A stretch of DNA of 40,880 nucleotides, from NCBI GenBank assembly GCA_013287135.1, contig JABDEK010000033.1, positions 1-40,880 of the forward strand. The letters are read 5' to 3'. The position numbers were made by a program, and so were the translations under genes. Position 1 is the stretch's first letter, and each line of letters begins with the position of its first letter. Source of the DNA: Acidobacteriota bacterium. Lineage in GTDB: Bacteria > Acidobacteriota > Terriglobia > Acidiferrales > UBA7541. This document shows, in pieces, positions 16,604 to 24,678 of the stretch. The notes below the pieces were generated by a model, which saw only the letters and a list, made by a program, of their open reading frames with translations, was not told the DNA's origin and did not search any database.

Positions 16604-17125
16604 ATGAAAAACTTATTCATGTCTAGATGGGCGCGTGCGCTCCTGCTAGCAAGTTTCGAGCTTGCGGGGTGCCACACACACCATAAAACACCCGGTATTG
16701 TGCGCATAGACTTCATTGAAATCGATCGCGACGTGCGACATTTTATGAGCGACGTGGCGCACGACGTCACACAAGACGGCCCTTCATCGTGGCACAAATA
16801 TTTTGCCGACACGCCGGCATTCTTCATGGTTGTCAATGGCCAGATGGCTTTTGCAAATGGCTCGAAGGCTACTACGGGAATTCAACAGGTCGCCAAGTCC
16901 ATCAAACAGATTGAGCTCAAATGGGGCGACGATTTGCGACTCGATCCACTGGCGCCTGACATTGCAGTGGTAGCTGCTCCGTATCACGAGATTCAGGTGT
17001 GGGCTGACGGCCGACGAGTAGAGGAAAACGGATACTTTACCGGAGTCGTGCAATATCGCGATGGCCGCTGGCAATTTCGAGACTGCCACTGGTCAGAGCC
17101 AGTGCCTTCTTCGCCGAACCAATAG
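16604..17125 (+). CDS. SnoaL/NTF2-like lipoprotein
   Basis: A 173-residue protein. An N-terminal signal with lipobox LAGC (Cys at residue 23) marks it as a lipoprotein. The mature domain shows the NTF2-like (DUF4440/SnoaL) pattern: helix, W.KYFADTPAFFMVVNGQMAF, a helix (IQQVAKSIKQIEL), then strands with LAPDIAVVAAPYHEIQVW and YFTGVVQYRDGRWQFRDCHWS. This cone fold holds a small-molecule pocket or acts as a binding module. The ribosome site AAGGAGGT lies 8 bases before the ATG, one of the strongest in the window. The ligand is unknown. Confidence 0.75.
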   Translation: MKNLFMSRWARALLLASFELAGCHTHHKTPGIVRIDFIEIDRDVRHFMSDVAHDVTQDGPSSWHKYFADTPAFFMVVNGQMAFANGSKATTGIQQVAKSIKQIELKWGDDLRLDPLAPDIAVVAAPYHEIQVWADGRRVEENGYFTGVVQYRDGRWQFRDCHWSEPVPSSPNQ

Positions 17126-17222
17126 GAACCGCATACTCTTTGCTAGAATTGTAAAAAAGCGGCCCTGTTCTGGCCTGCAGCTCGAGACGCAGACTTATTG
17201 CCTTCGCTTCATGCCGTTACAC

Positions 17223-17657
17223 TCAGTGAGCTTCGCAATGCCCTTCCAGGAATCGCAAGTACAATTCCGCGGCTTCACGCTCTTCCCCGGAAGCCTTATC
17301 GGGAATGTACGCCGCTCCTCCGCATATCAATTTCGGTGGTTCTGGTCGTAGCTGGGACACAACTTCAGCCGAAAGCGGCTCTCGTGGATCCACAATCAAC
17401 AGGCTCGGGGGAACCTTTGCGATGCGGCCCAAAAGATCAGCGTAGGAATTGCCTTCGTTGGTCGCGACGATCACATACTTACCGCTCGCAAGCCGAGCAC
17501 TTGTACGTCCGAACTGCAGATCGGCCTGCCTTAGTCTTCCGGCAAATTGAGCAGCAGGATCGCGAAGTATATGCAGAACGAATACGTCGTGCAATTGTCG
17601 CCGACCGCATGACACGCAGCAAACCAATACAAGACACACAATTCTCAGGCGGAACAT
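17223..17657 (-). CDS. Putative lipoprotein, unknown function
   Basis: A 144-residue protein starting MFRLRIVCLVLVCCVSCGRR, a short signal with a probable lipobox (VSC, Cys17). The mature part (HILRDPAAQFAGRLRQADLQ; ASGKYVIVATNEGNSYADLL; PPSLLIVDPREPLS) alternates beta strands and helices like a small alpha/beta domain of the solute-binding or Rossmann-like kind, but I do not recognise the family. The start is chosen because GAGGG lies about 10 bases upstream; the frame further upstream is Arg-rich and not protein-like. The same-strand gene upstream is the SPFH lipoprotein at 17756, about 100 bases away. Confidence 0.6.
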   Translation of the reverse strand: MFRLRIVCLVLVCCVSCGRRQLHDVFVLHILRDPAAQFAGRLRQADLQFGRTSARLASGKYVIVATNEGNSYADLLGRIAKVPPSLLIVDPREPLSAEVVSQLRPEPPKLICGGAAYIPDKASGEEREAAELYLRFLEGHCEAH

Positions 17658-17755
17658 CGGAAACACCCTCAAAGGCGAACAATTAACCGATGAGTCTGAT
17701 TGCCTGCGCCCCCTACAAAATCGCGCATGCGTTGAAAGCTCGGAGCTAACGCCGC

Positions 17756-18691
17756 TTATTTTGTGGGTTGCGGCTTGATGTCCAGGAGCATGCCGGGCAT
17801 GTTGCCGCCGGCTTGGACGGAGGGCATCTGGCCGTCCCACTTTGCGATCCAGCGGTCGGTGACGGCTAGCTGCTGCCACTTGATAATATTTTCGCTGATG
17901 GACGCGGCGCGCAGGCGATTGGATTCGGCTTCGCCATTCGCGATGGCGATTTGCGCTTTGGCCTGGCCTTCGGCGGCGGCGACGAGCTTAGCAGCGTCGG
18001 CTTGCGACTGCACCAGCTCGTTTTGCTTTTGCACCGCGATTTGCTGCGCCTGAACTTTTGCGTTGATGGCGGCGATCACAGATTCGGGAGGACGCGGCGA
18101 GCCGATGAAACCGAATTGGTCGATGACTACGCCGATGTCAGTAACCTGCTGTTGCAAATCTTTGCGCGAATCGATCTCGAGCTCGGATTTCTTTTCACCC
18201 ATGATTTCCTGCACGGTGTACTGCGAGCCGGTGCGGTTGATGGCGTCGCGGGCCACGTTGCGCAGAAAGCCGTGGGTAAACTGGTCGATATTGTCGTTGC
18301 GGAATTTCACGTAGAACGCAGGAACTTTGGACGCTTCCAGATGGTAGGAAACGGAAAGATCGCCGTACACGGTGAGGCCGTCTTTGGTGTTGAACGACAT
18401 CTCCTCGTTGGTGGGCGCGCCTTCGTTCAGGTCCCTGGTCCATTTCGCGGTTTGGATCGAGGTGGGATACTCGACGATGGTGGACGAAAGAAAATTGTAG
18501 AAGACCCAGCCGGTGCGTATAGGCAGGTCTTCCACGCCGCGCTGCGTTCCGGCGAGGTCCACTTTAATTCCCACGCGGCCGGGGCCGATTCTGGTGGCGC
18601 ATCCGGCAAAGAACAAGGCGACGATCAGAACCGGGACAGCGAGCGCAATCCATTTGCGAAAGTGAATCAGGTGATTCATTTCAATTTGCAT
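17756..18691 (-). CDS. SPFH/Band-7 (prohibitin-like) lipoprotein
   Basis: A 311-residue protein. The N-terminal hydrophobic helix ends in a lipobox-like FAGC, so it may be lipid-anchored rather than a plain membrane helix. The SPFH domain runs from about residue 35: GPGRVGIKVDLAGTQRGVED, then GLTVYGDLSVSYHL and the acidic helical FRNDNIDQFTHGFLRNVARD. An Ala/Gln/Glu-rich coiled coil follows (QIAVQKQNELVQSQADAAKL, AEGQAKAQIAIANGEAES). SPFH proteins form ring-like membrane scaffolds that organise proteases or lipid domains. The start overlaps the upstream gene by 11 bases, so the pair is translationally coupled. A second ATG at 18679 is an alternative start. Confidence 0.88.
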   Translation of the reverse strand: MQIEMNHLIHFRKWIALAVPVLIVALFFAGCATRIGPGRVGIKVDLAGTQRGVEDLPIRTGWVFYNFLSSTIVEYPTSIQTAKWTRDLNEGAPTNEEMSFNTKDGLTVYGDLSVSYHLEASKVPAFYVKFRNDNIDQFTHGFLRNVARDAINRTGSQYTVQEIMGEKKSELEIDSRKDLQQQVTDIGVVIDQFGFIGSPRPPESVIAAINAKVQAQQIAVQKQNELVQSQADAAKLVAAAEGQAKAQIAIANGEAESNRLRAASISENIIKWQQLAVTDRWIAKWDGQMPSVQAGGNMPGMLLDIKPQPTK

Positions 18692-18926
18692 CTTTTTCCT
18701 CTTTTCGTGTGCGCACAGGGTAGGCGTGCGGCGTTACGTGATGATGCCAGATCCAGTGCAATGCGGAAGGAACCAGCGCAATCAGCGCGACAACAATTAG
18801 AATGCCGCCGAAAACAGCGGTGTCGCTAGGCTTGTTCAACAGGTCAAACGCTTTCGTGAGCAAATAAAGCGCGCCGAAACAAATCAGGATTGCCGCGGAA
18901 TAAAAGAAACCAGCTCTCAGCCTCAT
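18681..18926 (-). CDS. Small two-helix membrane protein
   Basis: An 81-residue protein with two hydrophobic helices (YSAAILICFGALYLLTKAF; AVFGGILIVVALIALVPSAL) and a charged His/Arg/Lys-rich C-terminal tail ending RKEEKDAN. No family recognised. Its stop codon lies inside the start of the SPFH gene, which implies co-expression and possibly a physical partnership, as SPFH proteins often have a small membrane partner (NfeD-like). It does not have the NfeD OB-fold, so this is not NfeD. Confidence 0.65.
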   Translation of the reverse strand: MRLRAGFFYSAAILICFGALYLLTKAFDLLNKPSDTAVFGGILIVVALIALVPSALHWIWHHHVTPHAYPVRTRKEEKDAN

Positions 18927-18993
18927 CTATAAGTACAAAAACATCCAGTAGCGCAAATGTCAACGCAATTCTGGAATGCGGCTCCCCACGTAT

Positions 18994-19395
18994 TTACTCC
19001 CGGTTGGCAATAATGGAGGTTTTGCGGTCCTCTAAGGTGAGAACCTTTCCGTCGTGATCAATTTTGAAGTGGAATAAGTTGTACGGCTTTCCGTTAGACA
19101 ATTTCATATCCAAATCATGCCAGCGGACTTCGTAAGTTCCGCTTAGACCGCTTGGATTAACGTTTGACGGTGGTTTCATTAGCCAAGTCCCATCCTGATT
19201 AAATGCAACCGTCCACTGTCCCGGCTGAAAATGAACCGTTCCAAACGGCTTTCCGTTCTTCAGAGTAGTGAATGACTCGTAATCCCAGGTCTCGACCAAT
19301 TCTGAGGGAATCTTAGGCGAAGCGCTCTTTGCGTCGAGCGCTACCAGGCACATCGAGAAACTAACAAGCTGAAGACAGAGTAACCTCGATCTCAC
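18994..19395 (-). CDS. Small exported protein, lipocalin-like pattern
   Basis: A 133-residue protein with a short signal peptide (LLCLQLVSFSMCLVALDAKS). The mature part has beta-strand alternation: TWDYESFTTLKNGKPFGTVH, WTVAFNQDGTWLMKPP, LSGTYEVRWHDLDMKLSNG and FKIDHDGKVLTLED. This W.....G.Y.....L arrangement is typical of small beta-barrel 'lipocalin-like' secreted proteins. The start is GTG; the nearest ATG is out of frame and no good ribosome site is visible, so the N-terminus is uncertain. Function unknown. Confidence 0.6.
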   Translation of the reverse strand: MRSRLLCLQLVSFSMCLVALDAKSASPKIPSELVETWDYESFTTLKNGKPFGTVHFQPGQWTVAFNQDGTWLMKPPSNVNPSGLSGTYEVRWHDLDMKLSNGKPYNLFHFKIDHDGKVLTLEDRKTSIIANRE

Positions 19396-19548
19396 GGGGG
19401 CATTGTAACCAGTTCACGAGCAAAAATCCGAACATCAATGTGCCGGAGATCGCGAAGCGTCGTAACTCACTCGCTTCCGAGCGGCTTCCGAACATGCCAA
19501 GTGTCGGGGTGATATCATTCCGCGTTATAAGCTGTGGACAAATAGCAT

Positions 19549-20067
19549 ATGAGCGAATGGCACGAGAAGATTGAGTTCAGGAAGGTCATCGTTCCGGATG
19601 AGCTTGAGCAGCTCTTCGAAATTGATCGGAGGATCTTTAGCGCATTCCCTGCGGACCTGTTCTCCGCGGAGGAATGGGCTGAATTCGAATCTTACTGGAT
19701 GATTGTAGATGGGACGACGGTGGGTTGCTCGGCGTTTCTCCGCGATACGGACTTTGACATCGAACCACGTCCCGGCTGCCTGCATATAATGACCACCGGC
19801 GTGCTGCCGGAGTTTCGGCGTCGCGGCTATGGAGCAAAGCAGAAGCAATGGCAGATTGAGTTTGCGAAGCAGCAGGGGTTTCAAGTGATCGTTACGAACA
19901 CCCGTGCGAGCAATGTGGCGATGATCGAGCTGAACTTGAAGATGGGCTTTCAGATTCGTGGGAGCTCGCCGCATTTTTATTTTGAACCTGACGAAACTGC
20001 CATCGTAATGGAACTTCCACTTCGATCTGGGCCCTCGGCTCCTTCAAGTGATCAGCCAAACGCCTAA
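19549..20067 (+). CDS. GNAT-family N-acetyltransferase
   Basis: A 172-residue cytoplasmic enzyme. The acetyl-CoA-binding motif A is TTGVLPEFRRRGYGAKQKQW (R/Q-x-x-G-x-G/A form), followed by a helix and the motif B strand VIVTNTRASNVAMIELNLKM with GF. The fold length is normal for a single GNAT domain. The acceptor substrate is not predictable. A run of acidic residues near the N-terminus (DELEQLFEIDRRIF) is usual. The gene is isolated, with no clear ribosome site before the ATG. Confidence 0.85.
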   Translation: MSEWHEKIEFRKVIVPDELEQLFEIDRRIFSAFPADLFSAEEWAEFESYWMIVDGTTVGCSAFLRDTDFDIEPRPGCLHIMTTGVLPEFRRRGYGAKQKQWQIEFAKQQGFQVIVTNTRASNVAMIELNLKMGFQIRGSSPHFYFEPDETAIVMELPLRSGPSAPSSDQPNA

Positions 20068-20157
20068 ACAATTCCCAAAGTTTTTTGCGGGTGTTGAGCG
20101 CTTTTGAATCGGTTACACTCGTTCGGAATTATTGAGACCAATGTGCAAGGGAGTTCC

Positions 20158-20751
20158 ATGCCGAAGGTACTTTGCGTTTTTAGTTTCGCGTTGATATGCG
20201 CGGCGATGTTGTCTGGAGTTTCTGAAGCGCAGTCCACTGGCAAACCACAAACGACGGAAGCGTCCCCGACCGCACCAAAGACTGCCGGCGCGTCACCGAG
20301 CGCGTTTGTGAGAAGCTTCGAGACTCACTGGGCTACCGCGAGGACGCTGGCTATTGCAGTGGCGGACGCAATGCCGGCGGAACAGTATTCCTTCAAACCC
20401 AACCCTGATGAAATGAGCTTTGGCGAGTTGATGGCGCACATCGCGCAAGCGAATTATGGGTACTGCGCGTTTATTGCGGATGCGAAATCGCCGTATGTGG
20501 AACCCGCGAAAGACACTCCGATCGACAAAGTTGCCGCTATTCTGAGTCTTGGCGGTTCGTTCGATTACTGCACGAAAGTCTTTGACTCGCTGACGGACGC
20601 ACAACTAGACCAAATGCATGGCGACGGTGACCGCAGATTTTCCACGCGCGATGTGATGTTGGGCGTGATGATTCACATGGCGCACCACCGCGGCCAAGCG
20701 GAAGTCTATCTTCGCCTAAAAGGAGTCACGCCCCCGAAATACAAGTGGTAA
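20158..20751 (+). CDS. Exported DinB-family protein
   Basis: A 197-residue protein with a signal peptide (KVLCVFSFALICAAMLSGV, cleavage near SEAQS) and a Pro/Thr-rich linker, then a DinB-like four-helix bundle. Visible are FETHWATARTLAIAVADAMP, the helix ELMAHIAQANYGYC and the last helix VMIHMAHHRGQAEVYLRLKG. His residues at these three helices match the usual metal-binding His set of DinB/YfiT proteins. Export is common in acidobacterial members. The start at 20158 is chosen because AGGGAG precedes it and the signal is then N-terminal. Its enzymatic role is unknown (thiol transferases exist in the family). Confidence 0.82.
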   Translation: MPKVLCVFSFALICAAMLSGVSEAQSTGKPQTTEASPTAPKTAGASPSAFVRSFETHWATARTLAIAVADAMPAEQYSFKPNPDEMSFGELMAHIAQANYGYCAFIADAKSPYVEPAKDTPIDKVAAILSLGGSFDYCTKVFDSLTDAQLDQMHGDGDRRFSTRDVMLGVMIHMAHHRGQAEVYLRLKGVTPPKYKW

Positions 20752-20777
20752 ATCTCGGAATGAGTCGGCGCAGATAA

Positions 20778-21086
20778 TTAGAAGCGAAGCTAGCGAAAAC
20801 TGAAAATGGCGTACGGCATGAAGGAACTGCATCACACGGGACGCATTCGATTCTGGGTGCAATGGCATCTGCGGCGAGTTTCGCCGTGGGAGCGGACCTG
20901 CCGGGGTTGGTTGCAGCCGTAATGCTGCGCGGAGCCTTGATCCCGTTTGTAGCCGGGACTTCACTGCTATTCTTGGCGCTGTTGGGAGCCACACCTTGGT
21001 CGGGCGCGCTGCGTGTTGTGTTTTGGGGCGCGTTAGCGATGGCAGTGACTTCAGGGATGGGAGCGCTGTTTGGGACCGCTCCATGA
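20778..21086 (+). pseudogene. VIT1/CCC1-family transporter, C-terminal remnant
   Basis: The frame 20778-21086 has no usable start until ATG 20862. It encodes ASAASFAVGADLPGLVAA ... AGTSLLFLALLGATPWSGAL and ends VVFWGALAMAVTSGMGALFG. This corresponds to the last two or three transmembrane helices of VIT/CCC1 iron/manganese transporters. The N-terminal half, including the metal-binding helices, is absent. The upstream sequence runs into a stop at 20775, so this looks like a decayed gene rather than a small functional protein. Confidence 0.6.
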
Positions 21087-21117
21087 GCGGGCTCCGAACA
21101 CCCTCGACACTCGAAGC

Positions 21118-21627
21118 ATGAGCCCAACTCTACAAAACGATCGCAACGCCTACGCGTTAGCTGTTCTGCGGATCAGCGTGGGGCTGTTCTTTCTGATCTT
21201 CGGCGAGTACAAAGTTTTGGGAACCCAATTTACGCGCGGCGGCGGATTCCAGTCCTGGATTAACAAGTTTTTGGATGGCGGCGTTTATCCCTTCATGGAT
21301 CCGATGCTGCGCAATTTTGTCTTGCCATATGCGACGCCGATCGCCTTCGCAGTGGCTTACAGCGAATTGTGCATCGGGCTGGAACTTGTGCTGGGAATTC
21401 TGGTGCGTCCGGCAAGTGTTGGCGGGCTGGCATTGATGCTTGCGATGCTTTTTTCGTCGGATTATCCGGGAGCACACGCGCCGCTCTGGCAATTCTTCGG
21501 AGCGTCGCTGAGCCATTCGATTCTTGCGTTGTGCTTTGCCGCGTTCTTGATCGGACGAGCCGACGAAGTCTGCTCCGTGCGAACGTGGCGAGTGCGCACT
21601 AAGAAGGCGCGGCATGTTGGCTTGTGA
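21118..21627 (+). CDS. DoxX-family membrane protein
   Basis: A 169-residue protein with four transmembrane helices: ALAVLRISVGLFFLIFGEYK with the DoxX N-terminal pattern, AFAVAYSELCIGLELVLGIL, VGGLALMLAMLFSS and SHSILALCFAAFLIG. DoxX/DoxD-like proteins are redox-related membrane proteins of various roles. The start at 21118 (MSPTLQND) is favoured over 21070, which lies in the VIT remnant. The TGA overlaps the GTG start of the following CPBP gene (GTGA), so the two are translationally coupled. Confidence 0.82.
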   Translation: MSPTLQNDRNAYALAVLRISVGLFFLIFGEYKVLGTQFTRGGGFQSWINKFLDGGVYPFMDPMLRNFVLPYATPIAFAVAYSELCIGLELVLGILVRPASVGGLALMLAMLFSSDYPGAHAPLWQFFGASLSHSILALCFAAFLIGRADEVCSVRTWRVRTKKARHVGL

Positions 21628-22562
21628 GAATACGCATGAACTTTGAACGATGCTCGCAACCTCAAAAACGGCGCGGGCCAGTGGGCCGCCGACGCTACAA
21701 CCACGCGAGATTCTCCGTCGCCTCACGCAAGGGACGCGATCGGCACTCCGCGGGAGCCCCCGGCGGCCTCTGCGATTCGGTTGCGGGAGGCGGGGCAGTA
21801 CCGGGGAGTACGAAACCGTGGAAGGCTGCGCGGTCGATTCACGAATTGATCACGAAAGCGGACGTGCGCGCGGCCTTCCTGATTTGCGCCACGGCTTGTT
21901 TGTCACTTTTCTTGCTGGAATTTGTGGGCGCGGAAGGGACCTACGCGCGTTTATATCCGCCGAGCCCTTACGAGCCTGACCCCTACTGGGTGCTGCGTGT
22001 GAAAGCGTGGTGGCTGATGTGGATCCTCATCGGCTTTGTGATGATCCCCGTAATTGCGATGCTTTGTATGCGAACCAAGGGGCTCCGCGATTGCAACCTT
22101 TCGTTTAGCGGGTTCGCAAAGCATTTCTGGATGTATGTGGGGCTGTTCGTCGCGGTATTTCCGGTGATCTGGCTGGTTTCGCAAACGCCGAATTTCTACA
22201 ATTACTATCCGATGTATCCGGCGGCGGGACGTTCATGGAAAGATTTTCTGATGTGGGAAGGAATGTACGCGGGACAATTCATCGCGCTGGAATTTTTCTT
22301 CCGAGGATTTCTGGTGGGGGGATTGGCGCGATACATGGGAGTGCTAGCCGTGCCTGTCTCGGTGATGCCCTACATGATGCTGCATTTCACTAAGCCGGCG
22401 CCGGAAGCCGCCGCTTCGGTCGTGGCGGGATTCGTTCTAGGCTGGCTCGCGTTGAAATATAAATCGATTTGGGGCGGAGTTTGCGTGCACTGCGCTGTGG
22501 CCATTTCGATGGATTTGTTGGCCCTCTCGCATAAGAACCAGCTTCCCTGGACACATCATTAG
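21624..22562 (+). CDS. Divergent CPBP-like membrane protein lacking the first catalytic Glu
   Basis: A 312-residue product from a GTG that overlaps the DoxX stop. The first ~75 residues are Arg/Gly-rich and may be untranslated. A TTG at 21846, just before the first membrane helix (AAFLICATACLSLFLLEF), is an alternative start. The CPBP region has ALEFFFRGFLVGG in place of EExxxRG, so the first Glu is Leu, with the second Glu and Arg kept. Then come MPYMMLHFTKPAPEA and VHCAVAISMD (the second His). Single-Glu CPBP members (W/LEFFFRG) form a known subset. Activity is doubtful. A long periplasmic loop (PPSPYEPDPYW, YNYYPMYPAAG) is rich in Tyr and Pro. Confidence 0.78.
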   Translation: MRIRMNFERCSQPQKRRGPVGRRRYNHARFSVASRKGRDRHSAGAPGGLCDSVAGGGAVPGSTKPWKAARSIHELITKADVRAAFLICATACLSLFLLEFVGAEGTYARLYPPSPYEPDPYWVLRVKAWWLMWILIGFVMIPVIAMLCMRTKGLRDCNLSFSGFAKHFWMYVGLFVAVFPVIWLVSQTPNFYNYYPMYPAAGRSWKDFLMWEGMYAGQFIALEFFFRGFLVGGLARYMGVLAVPVSVMPYMMLHFTKPAPEAAASVVAGFVLGWLALKYKSIWGGVCVHCAVAISMDLLALSHKNQLPWTHH

Positions 22563-23123
22563 CAAAGAAGATTAGCCGAAGGATTTATTTTAGAGAATTA
22601 CCTTAGATAAATAATGCGGATCTTACGGTCTTCGCCTTTTCCCTTTTTCGCACTCCCCTTGCCTTGATTAGCGGAATGTAAAAGGACAGAAAGCGAGCGG
22701 CGGCCAAACCGATCATAATTGCGGGCTACAGGGCGTTGGCGGCGATAGGTCCATCGGCCGGGGGCTAGCGGGCAATAAAGTAAAAGTTCATCCAAATCAG
22801 AATACTCGTCAGCAAGCCGGATGAAATATTCGCGGAAGTGAACCATCCAGCAGACATGTCAAAAGCCTTTGCACAAGTCCTCCATCGACCAGGCGAGAGG
22901 AAAAATTAGCCAGATACCGCCGCGCATGTCCTAGATCACCACGGTTGCAATCATAAGGACAAAGTAACCGGTAGTGAACCAGAACAATTTCCTCCAGGAA
23001 TACTGCGGCCACCAAGGTTGCCGAACTTTCTCTGGATTTTGGCGAGGGCGCAGGATGACCGCCTCGGCAGGCGAACGTCACCCCAGAAAGACGCTGCAAC
23101 CCGCAGGACATTTTCCAGCCAAC
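22563..23123. other. Intergenic region, 561 bases, possible decayed membrane gene
   Basis: No complete gene is supported. On the minus strand the sequence has three short consecutive hydrophobic frames (ending at 22931, 22859 and 22765), the first two in the same frame separated by one TAG. They resemble pieces of a degraded membrane-protein gene, but no family could be assigned. No RNA gene or repeat core was seen. Confidence 0.35.
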
Positions 23124-23444
23124 TTAATCGGTGGGCAGCTCGGGCAAAGCGATGTCTTCACCGGCTACCAGCAGGAATTCATTCTTTGCGCCGGCGATAC
23201 GGTTGTGACGGTAAGGCTTGTACTCCGCGCTATCATAAAATTCTTCGGCGACTTCTTTGGACGGCCACTCGACGATGATGAAGAGCGGAAGAAGTTTTCG
23301 CTGGCCTTCTAACCTTTTCACATCCTTAGTGCGCGCCAGGTAGCGACCACCGCGGCGCTCGACCATCGGCGTTACATTCTTTAGGTAGCCCGTCACCCAA
23401 CTATCGTCGGTTACTTCACACTCGACTACGAAATAGCAGTTCAT
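23124..23444 (-). CDS. DUF1330-family small protein
   Basis: A 106-residue ferredoxin-like alpha/beta dimer-fold protein. The pattern is typical of DUF1330: an early strand (NCYFVVECEVTD), a helix, GGRYLARTKDVKRLEGQ and LFIIVEWPSKEVAEEFYDSA, then EYKPYRHNRIAGAKNEF. Members bind unknown small molecules as dimers. An AAGGA ribosome site precedes the ATG. It is monocistronic, on the opposite strand from the neighbouring CPBP gene. Confidence 0.87.
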   Translation of the reverse strand: MNCYFVVECEVTDDSWVTGYLKNVTPMVERRGGRYLARTKDVKRLEGQRKLLPLFIIVEWPSKEVAEEFYDSAEYKPYRHNRIAGAKNEFLLVAGEDIALPELPTD

Positions 23445-23560
23445 TGGGGATCCTTCCGCGCTGAATAGAAGTGCGAGCTATGTATACCTCGCGGCGCCGG
23501 TGCGAAGCAATGCGCCGGCAAAATCGCCGAAAGCGGGTCGAGATGTGGTTTGGGGATTTG

Positions 23561-23590
23561 CTGAGCGGCGAGTGTGACCCCGCCGCTCAG
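23561..23590. terminator. Perfect 10-bp stem hairpin downstream of DUF2950
   Basis: CTGAGCGGCG pairs exactly with CGCCGCTCAG around a 10-base loop. It starts 13 bases beyond the DUF2950 stop. It lacks a T run on the minus strand, so it is a candidate factor-dependent or weak terminator. Confidence 0.5.
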
Positions 23591-23603
23591 ATCCGCTTCA
23601 ACG

Positions 23604-24593
23604 TTAGTGAGCTTGTTGGTCGCTGGCGGTTTGGGCTGGCGGCGGCTGTTCCGCTTTTTGCCAACTGGAATCGGGGTCGAATCCCTTCATGTCCTTAGCC
23701 AAAGTTTCCGTGCGCTGGCCTAAGTCCTTCTCGTAAACGACTCCGTCCTGGCTGACAACGAACGTCATCACGCCGGAATTGCGATACTCGGCAGGATAGG
23801 CGACGAACGCAAAACCGCGCGTCATCTTTCCGTTCACCACATAATCCTGCGCGCCACCGGGAGCATGCTTTCCCTGGCGAGTGAGAATGCGCAAGTAATA
23901 ACCGCGGAACGGGACCGGGCCGGTTTGAAGGTTCTTTGCCAAGTCGCCGGGGCTGCCGGCGTTGGCGACGAGCGGGCCGATCGGGCTTTCAAATTCATTG
24001 CCGGTGCCGAGCCAATACAGTCCGTCGTGTTTTCCTTCATTGCTGACGAACCGCTGGGCGTACTCGTTATTCTCTTTCGAGAAATATTCCTTCTGGGCCG
24101 CCACCAGCTCCTGGCAAACGCGAATCGTCGACATTTCGTTCTGTCCGATGCGGCGGTACAAGATTTCTTCCTTACCTGCGCCGGTGTCGAAATACCAACT
24201 GCCGCTCTTATTTACCAGCGGGATCGGCGTAGGCCAATTTTCCGCGCCGATATAAAGCGTGGTGGTGCCGTTGGGCTCGACCACTATCCGATGCATTTGT
24301 TCAAATTTACTCACAAAATTCGCGCGGGTGGCTTCGTCTTCGGCAGGATCGCCGGATGAAATGATCTCTTTTCCTTCAGGGCCCAGGATTTGTAAGAGCG
24401 CCTTGTTGTCGCTAGTTTTCAACGCGACGACGAGGGCGTGCGAGGCTTGATCCGCGGATGAAAACGTTTTTTGGCCCTGCTGCTGGGCCATTACGCGTGG
24501 GGCAAAGCACGCGAACAGAAGGAAGGCGGCTGCCGCAGCCGGGAAATAACTGGCTAACTGAACATTTCGCAGGTTCAACTTCGTATGACGCAT
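23604..24593 (-). CDS. DUF2950-family exported protein
   Basis: A 329-residue protein with a signal peptide (SYFPAAAAAFLLFACFAP, cleavage near VMAQQ). The mature domain has the DUF2950 features: FSSADQASHALVVALKTSDN, LLQILGPEGKEIISSGDPAE, WYFDTGAGKEEILYRRIGQN with ELVAAQKEYF, PFRGYYLRILTRQGKHAPGG with YVVNGKMTRGFAFVAYPAEY, and MTFVVSQDGVVYEKDLG. The start at 24593 is chosen because GGAGAAAG precedes it. It follows the DUF3300 gene (24679) on the same strand after an 85-base gap with a hairpin; the two families are regularly neighbours. Function unknown. Confidence 0.87.
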   Translation of the reverse strand: MRHTKLNLRNVQLASYFPAAAAAFLLFACFAPRVMAQQQGQKTFSSADQASHALVVALKTSDNKALLQILGPEGKEIISSGDPAEDEATRANFVSKFEQMHRIVVEPNGTTTLYIGAENWPTPIPLVNKSGSWYFDTGAGKEEILYRRIGQNEMSTIRVCQELVAAQKEYFSKENNEYAQRFVSNEGKHDGLYWLGTGNEFESPIGPLVANAGSPGDLAKNLQTGPVPFRGYYLRILTRQGKHAPGGAQDYVVNGKMTRGFAFVAYPAEYRNSGVMTFVVSQDGVVYEKDLGQRTETLAKDMKGFDPDSSWQKAEQPPPAQTASDQQAH

Positions 24594-24634
24594 ATGTTCT
24601 TTCTCCATTTATGAATTTCGAAGGGGCTATAAAT

Positions 24635-24666
24635 GGCTGCGGTAGCGCGTGAGCACTACCGCAACC
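24635..24666. terminator. Hairpin in the DUF3300-DUF2950 spacer
   Basis: TGCGGTAG and CTACCGCA form the core of a stem extended by GG/CC, with a GC-rich loop. On the minus strand the 3' flank is ATTTATAG. It may attenuate read-through from DUF3300 into DUF2950 and so set their ratio. Weak as a terminator on sequence alone. Confidence 0.45.
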
Positions 24667-24678
24667 GTGGAATTGAAA

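Noticed and set aside
17198-17686. 162-codon + strand frame over the putative lipoprotein
   Set aside because: Arg/Thr/Ser-rich with no motif; the minus-strand frame has a signal peptide and ribosome site.
22809-23111. 100-codon minus frame in the 22.6-23.1 kb gap
   Set aside because: Cys/Arg-rich, no motif or ribosome site; a different frame there looks more membrane-like but is broken.
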